The notes under the pieces: generated by a model
Seen by the model: only the letters and a program-made list of their open reading frames with translations
Database searches by the model: none
Told to the model about the DNA's origin: nothing
DNA from: Sweltsa coloradensis
Lineage: Eukaryota; Arthropoda; Insecta; Plecoptera; Chloroperlidae
Length of the DNA stretch: 64,000 bases
Assembly (NCBI GenBank): GCA_024449915.1
Contig: JAMZAV010003144.1
Span: 62,001 to 126,000 of the forward strand
Direction of reading: 5' to 3'
Shown: in pieces, positions 56,661 through 64,000 of the stretch
Layout of the letters: each line of letters opens with the position of its first letter
Numbering within the stretch: position 1 is the first letter of the stretch
Translations under genes and position numbers: made by a program

Positions 56661-59600
56661 AGCACGTGACCAAGAAGTATCACCGACGAAAAGAGCCACA
56701 CAAGTGTCTAAAGGAAGCAAGATGTTCAACAAAATCACGTGTGTACTACCTGGACGTTAAAGACCAGCGACAAACAAGTGTACGGAATGTATAGCCAAGA
56801 CAGTAAAATCGGAACCACGGTATTATAACACCTGGACGTAAAGAGCCAACAAGTGTCCGAATGTAGCAAAGACGAGTCACAACTGAACCCAGGTGGTAAT
56901 TATAGTGTGGTGGACAGTTAAAGAGCCACAACAAGGTGTCCCGAGTGTAGCAAGACATGTAAACTGAACCAGGTATATAGTACATGGCCGTATTAAAGAG
57001 CCTACACAAGTGTCCGAATTTGTAGCAAGACAGTACAATGCGAAGACCAGGTATGTATAACTACCAGGACGTAAAGAGCAAGCACAAGTGTCCGAATGTA
57101 AGCAAGATCAGTACAAATGAACCAAGTATTATACTACCTGAACGTAAAGAGCCACACAGTGCCGAGTGTAGCAAGACAGTACAACTGAACAGGTATTCAT
57201 ATACCTGGACGTTAAAGAGCCACAACAAGTGTCCGAATGTCGACTGACGAGTACAACTGACCAGGTCTTAATAGGATTGTGTGGACGTAAAGAGCCAAAC
57301 AAGTGTCCAGAATGTAGCAGCAAGCTCAGGTGCTATAACTGAACCAGTATTATAGTAACCTGGACGTTTAAAGAGCCACACAAGTTAGGTACGAGTGTAG
57401 CAAGACAGTACAAATGAAACAGGTATTATAAGTACCTGGACCCGAAAAAGTAGCCCAACACAAGTGTCCGATGTAGCAAGACAGTTATAACTGAATCAGG
57501 ATTATAGTACCTGGAGAAAAAGTAGCAACACAAGTGCCCGAATTGTAACAAAAACCAGTACAAGTGAATAAGGTATTATAGTTACCAGGACATAAAGAGC
57601 CACACAAGTGTCGAATGTAACAAGAACGTACACTAAATCCGGTGTATAGTACCAGACGGTAAAGAGCCACACAGCTTGTCCGAATGTAGCAAGACAGAAC
57701 TATGAATCAGATATATTGTAACTGACATAAAGAGCCACACAAGGTCGAAATAAAATAGTTAGACTGTACTACTGAACAGAGTAATAGTACCTGGACGCAA
57801 AAGCGCCACCACAAGTAATCCAACTGTAGCAAGACAATAAACATTGACTCAGGTATTATAGTTCCTGGACGTAAAGAGCACCCAACAAGTGTTCCGAAAT
57901 GTAGCAAGACAGTATAACTGAAACCCAGTTATTATAGCTGTGTGGACGTAAAGAGGCAACTACACGTGGCCGAATGTAGCAAGACAGTACAACTGAACCA
58001 GGGATTTTATAGTCGTGTGGGAACCGTAAAGCGCCACACAAGTGTCCGAATGTAGCAAGACAGTACAACTGTTTCTTTAAACACGGTATTATAGTTTATG
58101 TATGGGAGTTAAAGAGCAAACAATGTGTCCGAATGCTAGCTGGACAGTACAACTGAAACCAGGTATTCTAGTGTGGTGGACGTAAAGAGCACTACACAGT
58201 GCTCGAATGTAGCCAAAGACAGTACAACGAACCAGGTGATTTAGTGGGTGGACGTAAGAGGCACACAAAGTGTCCGAATGTAGCAAGACAGTACAACTGA
58301 CCAGGTATTTATAGTGTGTGGACGGAAAGAGCCACACAATGTCCGACTGTAGCAAGACAGTATAAACGAACCAGTATTATATTGTGTGGACGTAAGAGGC
58401 CCACAAGTGTCGAATGTAGCAAGACAGTATAACTGAACCAGGTTTATAGTGGTGGAGTAAAGAGCCACACAAGTGTTCGCAATGTGCCAGACAGTACAAC
58501 TTAAACCAGGATTATAGTGTGTGGACTAAAGAGCAACACAAGCTATGTCACGACATGTAGCTGACAGTAAACTGAACACCAAGGTGTTATAGTGTGTGTG
58601 ACGTGAAAGAGCAACACAAAGTGTCCGAATGTGCAAGAACCATTACAACTGAACCATGTGTTCTTAGTGGTGTGGACGTAAAGAGCAACCCAAGGTCGAA
58701 GTAGCTGACAGTACGAAATGAACCAGGTAGTATAGTGTGTGAGACGTATAAAGAGCCTACACAAGCTTGTCCGAATGTAGCTGACAGTACAAACCTGAAC
58801 ACCGGTAGTATAGTGTGTGGACGTAAAGGAAGCCAACAAGTGGTCCGAATGTATGTGACAGTAAAACTGAACAGGTATTATAGTGTGTTGGAAGATAAAG
58901 AGCCACTACAAAAGCCTTGCCCACCACCCGAATGTAAGATTAAGACAGAGTACAACTAGAACACCAGGTTTTATAGTGTGTGGACGTAAAGAGCACCCAC
59001 ACAAGTAGTTCTCCGAAATGTAGCTGACAGTACAAACTGACCAGGTATTATAGTGTGGTGGAAGTAAAGAGCCACACAAGTGGTCCGAATGATAGCTGAC
59101 GTACAACTGAACCAAGGTATATAGTGGGTGACGTAAAGAGCACACACAAGTGTCCGAAGAAGTAGTAAGCAGTACAACTGAATCCAGGTATTAATAATGT
59201 GTGGAACGTAAAGAGCCACACAAGTGTCCGAATGTATTAAGACAGATACACTGAACCAGGTTTATAGATGTGTGGACGTATAAAGAGCCACACAATGTGT
59301 CCAATGTAGCAAGACAGTACAACTGAACGTCCACATGTCCAGGTATTATAGTGTGGGGGACGTAAAGGCCAAACACACGTGTCCGAATGTAGTAGACAGT
59401 ACAATGAACCCAGGTTTAGTTTTTTTATAGTGTGTGGCCGTAAAAGAGCCACACAAGTGTCCTGAATGTAGCTGACAGTACAAACTGAACCAGTATTATA
59501 GTGTGTGGAACGTAAAGAGCCACACAAGTGGCCGAATGACTACCAAGGACAGTACAATTGAACCAGGTATTTATAGTTACTCGCGGACGTAAAGAGACAC

Positions 59601-62600
59601 AACCCGTTCCGAATGCAGCGACAGTACAATTGAACCAGGTATTATAGTGTGTGTGTGAGACGTAAAGGAGCAACACAAAAAGTTCCGAATTGTAGCTGGA
59701 CAGTACAAAACGAACCAGATTATAGTGTGTGGACGTAAAGAGCCACACACAAGTGTCCGAATGTAGCAAGACAGTACAAATGAACCAGGGTATGATAGTG
59801 TGGGACTTAACGAGCCAACAACAATGTGCCGACTGTAGCAAGACAGTACAATACTGAACAGGTATTTAGTGTGTGGACGTAAGAGCCAGCCATTCACCTA
59901 AAAAAGTTTGGCCGAATGTAGACAAGACAGTACAACTGACAGGTATTATAGTGTGTGGACCGTAAAGAGACCACCACACGTGTCGAATGGTGCAAGACAG
60001 TATAACTGGATCAGGTATGATGTAGTGTGTGTGGACGTAAAGAGCCACACAAGTGTACGAAAGTTGTAGCACTGACAAGTACAACTGTACCAGGGGTTAT
60101 TAGTAGTGTGTGGACGTAAAGAGCCACACAAGGTCCGAATGTAGCAAGACCAGTACAATCTGAACCAGGTATTATAGTGTGTGTAACGTAAAGATTCCAC
60201 ACACAAGTGTCCAGAGTGTAGCTCGACACATGATACAAACTGAACCAACGTGTATTATAGTGTGTGGAGCCGTAACGAGCCAGCACAATTGGTGTCACGA
60301 ATGTAGCAGAGACAGTACAATGAAACCAGGTTCTTTATAGTGTGTGGACGTAAAGAAGTCCATCACAAGTGTTCCGGAAAGTAGCATCGACAGTACACTG
60401 AACCAGGTTATATAGTGTGTGGGACGTAAAGAGCCACAGCAAGTTGTACGAATCGTAGCCAAGACAGTACAACGAACCAGGTATTATAGTGTGTAAAAGT
60501 AAAGAGCAAGCCAAGTGGTCCGATGTGTGACAGTACAACTGAACCAGGTATTTCAGATGGGAGGGGACGTAAAGAGCCGCAACAAGTGTCCGAACGGTAG
60601 CTGACAGTTACACTGAACCAGGTATTATAGTGTGTGGCGTAAAGAGCAACACAAGGTCGAAGTAGTAAGACATACAAATGAACCAGGATTATAGTGTGGG
60701 ACGTAAAAAGCCACCACAAGTGTCGAATGTAGCAAGACCAGTATAATGAACCAGGTATTATAGTGTGTAGACGTAAAAGAGCAACACAAGTGTCGAAGGA
60801 AGCTAGGACAGTACACTGAAATCAGGATAATAGTGTTGTAGACGTAAAGAGCAAACACAAGTGTCCGAATCGTAGCTGGGACAGTACAACTGGAACCAGG
60901 TATTATAGTGTATAGACGTAAAGAGCACACAAGTGTCCGATGTAGACAAGACAGTACAAACTGAACCAGGGATTATAGTGTGTGTGACGTTAAAGAGGCA
61001 AACACAAGGTTCGAATGTAGCTGACATTACAATGAACCAGCGTATTATAGTGTTGTGGACGAAAAGAGCCACACAATGTGTCCGAATGTGCAAGCCAGTA
61101 CAAACTGAACTAGGTATGATAGTGAGGTGGACGTAAAGAGCAACATCAAGTGTCCGAACTGTAGCAAGACAGTAACAACTGAACCAGGTATATAGTGTGT
61201 GGAGCTAAAGGAGCCACACAAGTGTCCGAATTTAGATGACCAGGTATAACCTGAACAGGTATTATTAGTGTTGAGGAAAGAGCACACAAGTGTCCGAAAT
61301 GTAGTGCAAGACAGTACACTGAACCAAAGGTATATAGTGTGTGGACGTAAAGAGCAACACAAGTGTCCCGAATTAGCAAGGACAGTACAAAATGAACCAG
61401 GTATTCATAGTGTGGGGACGTAAGAGCACACAACAGCTGTGTCCGAATGTAGTCAAGACAGCAACTAGAAACAAGGTATTATTGTGCGTGGACCGTAAAG
61501 AGCCCACACATCTAATCAGTGTCCGAATGTAGCTGACAGTACAACGAACCAGCGGAATTATAGTGGTGGACGTAAAAGAGCAAACACAAGTGTCCGAATG
61601 TAGCTGACAGTATAACTGAACAGGTATTATATAGTAATGGTGGACGTAAAGAGCCACACAAGAGTCCGATGTAGCAAGAACGTACAACTGAACCAGGTAT
61701 TATAGTGTGTGGACGTAAAGGCAAACAAAGTGTCCGAATGTAGCAAGACAGTACAAACTGAACCAGGTATATAGTGTGTGGACGTAAAAGAACTACACAA
61801 GTGTCCGAAGTATAGGCAAGACAGTATAAAAGACCCAGTGTATTATAGTGTGGACGTAAGAGCCACACAAGATGTTCCGAATGTAGCTGACAGTAAAAAC
61901 TCAGAACCAGGTATTAGTGTTTTGTGGACGTAAAGAACTACACAAGTGTCCGAATGTAGCTGACAGTACCAACTGGAAAACCAGGTATATAGGTGTGGGA
62001 CGTAAAAGAGCACTCACAAGTGTCCGAATGTAGCAAGACAGTACAACTGAACCAGGTAGTATAGGTGTGTGGACGTAAAGAGCCACACAAGTGTCCGAAT
62101 GTAGCAAGACAGTATAACTGAACCAGGTATTATAGTGTGTGGACGTAAAGAGCCACACAAGTGTCCGAATGTAGCAAGACAGTACAACTGAACCAGGTAA
62201 TATAGTTAGTGAGGACGTTAAAGACTTTATTTGGGGGGGGGGTGCAACACAAGTGTAAGAATGTTTTTTTTTTCATTGTTGTTTCTTTAGCAAGACAGTA
62301 CAACTCTAAACCAGGTATTTATAGTGCGTGGACGTAAAGAGCCACACAAGTGTCCAGAATGTAGCAAGAACAGTCAGTACAACTGAATCAGGTATAATAG
62401 TGTGTGGACGTAAAGAGCAACAAAGTGTCCGAATGTAAGCAAGACAGTACAACTGAATAGGTATTTATAGAATGTGTGGACGTTAAGAGCCACAAAGTGT
62501 CCAAATGTAGCAAGACAGTATAACTGAACCAGGGTATTATAGTGGGGAGTAAAGAGCCAACACTAAGTTGTCCCTGAATGTAGCTGACAGTACAACTGAA

Positions 62601-64000
62601 CCAGGTATTATAGTGTGTGGACGTAAAGAGCCACACAAGTGTCCGAATGTAGCAAGACAGTACAATGAACCAGGTATTAATAGTGTGTGGACGTAAAGAG
62701 CAACACAAGTGTCCGAAGTAGCTGACAGTACAACTGAACCAGGTATTATAGTGTGTGGACCTAAAGAGCAAACACAATGTGGACCGAAAGGTAGCACGAC
62801 AGTACAAAGCTGAATCAGGTCTTATAGTGTGTGGACGTAAAGCGGCCACACAAGTGTCCGAATGTAGCTGACAGAGAACTGAACCAGGTGTGTATTATAG
62901 GGTGGACGTAAAGAAACTTACACAAGTGCCGAATGTAGATGACAGTACAATGACCCATGGATATCGTGTGTGGACGTAAAAGAGCCACACAAGATGTCCG
63001 AAAGTGTAGCTGACAGAACAAAATGAAACCAGGGATTATAGTGTGTGACGGAAGAGAGCCACACAAGTGTCCTGAAATGTTTATGTTTTGTTAAGACAGT
63101 ACAACGGAACCAGGTAATTATAGTGTGTGGACGTTAAAAAAGCCACAAAAGTGTCGAATGAAGCTAGGACAGTAAAACTGAATCAGGTATATATAGTGTG
63201 TAGATCGTAAAGACCAACACAAGTGTCCGACTGTAGCAAGACAGTACAACTGAACCAGGTATCTAAGGTGTTTTTGACGTAAAGAGCCACACAAGTGGCC
63301 GAATGTAGCAAGGACAGTACACCACTGAAACCAGTTATTATAGTGTGTAGGACTTGTAACGAGCCACACCATTTTCGAATGTAGCAAGACCGTTACACCT
63401 AACCGGTAGTATAGACCTTGTGGGACGTAAAGAAGCAACACAAGTGGTCCGATATGTAGCTGACAGTACAACCTGAACAAGGTATTATAGGGCAGTGTGG
63501 AACGTAAAGAGCAACACCAAGTGTCCGAATGTAGCTAAGACAGTACAACTGAACCAGTATTATTAGTGTGTGGACGTAAGAGCAACGCAGTGTCCGAATG
63601 TTGCAATTCACAGTACAACCAGATGTTACTACCTGAGAAGTAAAGAGCCACACAACGTGTCGCGAATATTGAAGACAGTACAAAAAGATGTTACTACCTG
63701 GAAATAAAGAGCCACACAAGTGTCCGAAATGTGGCAAGATAAACAATAAATCAGGTGTATTACCTGGACGAAAAAACACCACCACAAGTGTCTAAATGTA
63801 GCAAGACATTCAACAATATCAGGCGTTGCACCTGCGACGTAAAGATCCACACAAGTGCCACAAAATGAAGCAAGATGTTTCAACCAAAATCAGGTGTTGC
63901 TACCTGCGACGCACAAGGAGCCACACAAAGTGTCCGAACGTGGCCATGCAGTACAAAAACATCAAAGTATTTCGACCTGGACAAAAAAAACCACACAAGT
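56661..64000 (+). repeat. ZF minisatellite, long array of about 70-bp units with heavy indel noise
   Basis: The best-formed units (for example 62050-62210) repeat every 70-71 bp: TGTGTGGACGTAAAGAGCCA, CACAAGTGTCCGAATGTAGC, AAGACAGTACAACTGAACCA and GGTATTATAG. About 100 units fit the span. Most carry several one-base insertions or deletions scattered at random, also outside homopolymers. From about 63600 the units change to the CCAGATGTTACTACCTG type and then follow the order of 43730-44060 to the window edge. All open frames here (mostly minus-strand, 60-150 codons) are repeat artefacts. Confidence 0.85.

Noticed and set aside
56746..63883. Dozens of minus-strand open frames of 60-150 codons
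   Set aside because: They all read the same 70-bp repeat with random frame changes and lie in noisy sequence.

Overview
The window is eukaryotic, AT-rich, intron-bearing and heavily loaded with transposon remnants. Spliced exons with GT-AG or GC-AG sites, an AATAAA poly(A) signal, LINE, Penelope, LTR, hAT, piggyBac-like and tRNA-SINE fragments, and many TAGGCCTA palindromes all point to an invertebrate animal, most likely marine. I cannot name the species.

Region 1 (about 1-10,800) holds the only clearly functional gene I can support: the last five visible coding exons of NIPBL/Nipped-B (SCC2), the cohesin loader, on the + strand. Exons are at 2355-2501, 4985-5181, 6862-7048, 8027-8143 and 10160-10339, with joining phases that work. 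They end at a TAG, followed by a 3' UTR with AATAAA at 10775. The gene starts upstream of the window. Its introns are packed with mobile DNA, several pieces lying within tens of bases of exon edges: an antisense LINE 3' end before exon 1, a TTAA-flanked foldback element 18 bp before exon 2, and a hAT element directly behind the donor of exon 3.

Region 2 (about 10,800-33,600) is intergenic. It holds a 5S rRNA-derived sequence, many non-autonomous DNA transposons with recognisable terminal inverted repeats, a TTAA-flanked piggyBac-like element, a tRNA-derived SINE family that includes a head-to-head pair, an LTR with an adjacent tRNA-Leu primer-binding site, and a seven-copy satellite of about 192 bp. 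A possible signal-peptide exon lies at 29123.

Region 3 (about 33,600-64,000) is a tandem array of large composite units of about 9-10 kb. The module order, here labelled A, ZF, B, C, D, E, F, G, recurs at least three times. The ZF module is a minisatellite that looks derived from a C2H2 zinc-finger coding exon. Modules A and C share a short stretch whose reading frame is preserved. I read the array as a decayed, amplified zinc-finger gene cluster turned into a macrosatellite. Insertions break it up, notably a Penelope-like element flanked by 274-bp inverted arms that each carry a hammerhead-like motif. From about 56,680 to the end the ZF minisatellite runs without a break, in about 70-bp units, with a very high density of one-base indels. 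This looks like unpolished long-read sequence, so no open reading frame there should be trusted.
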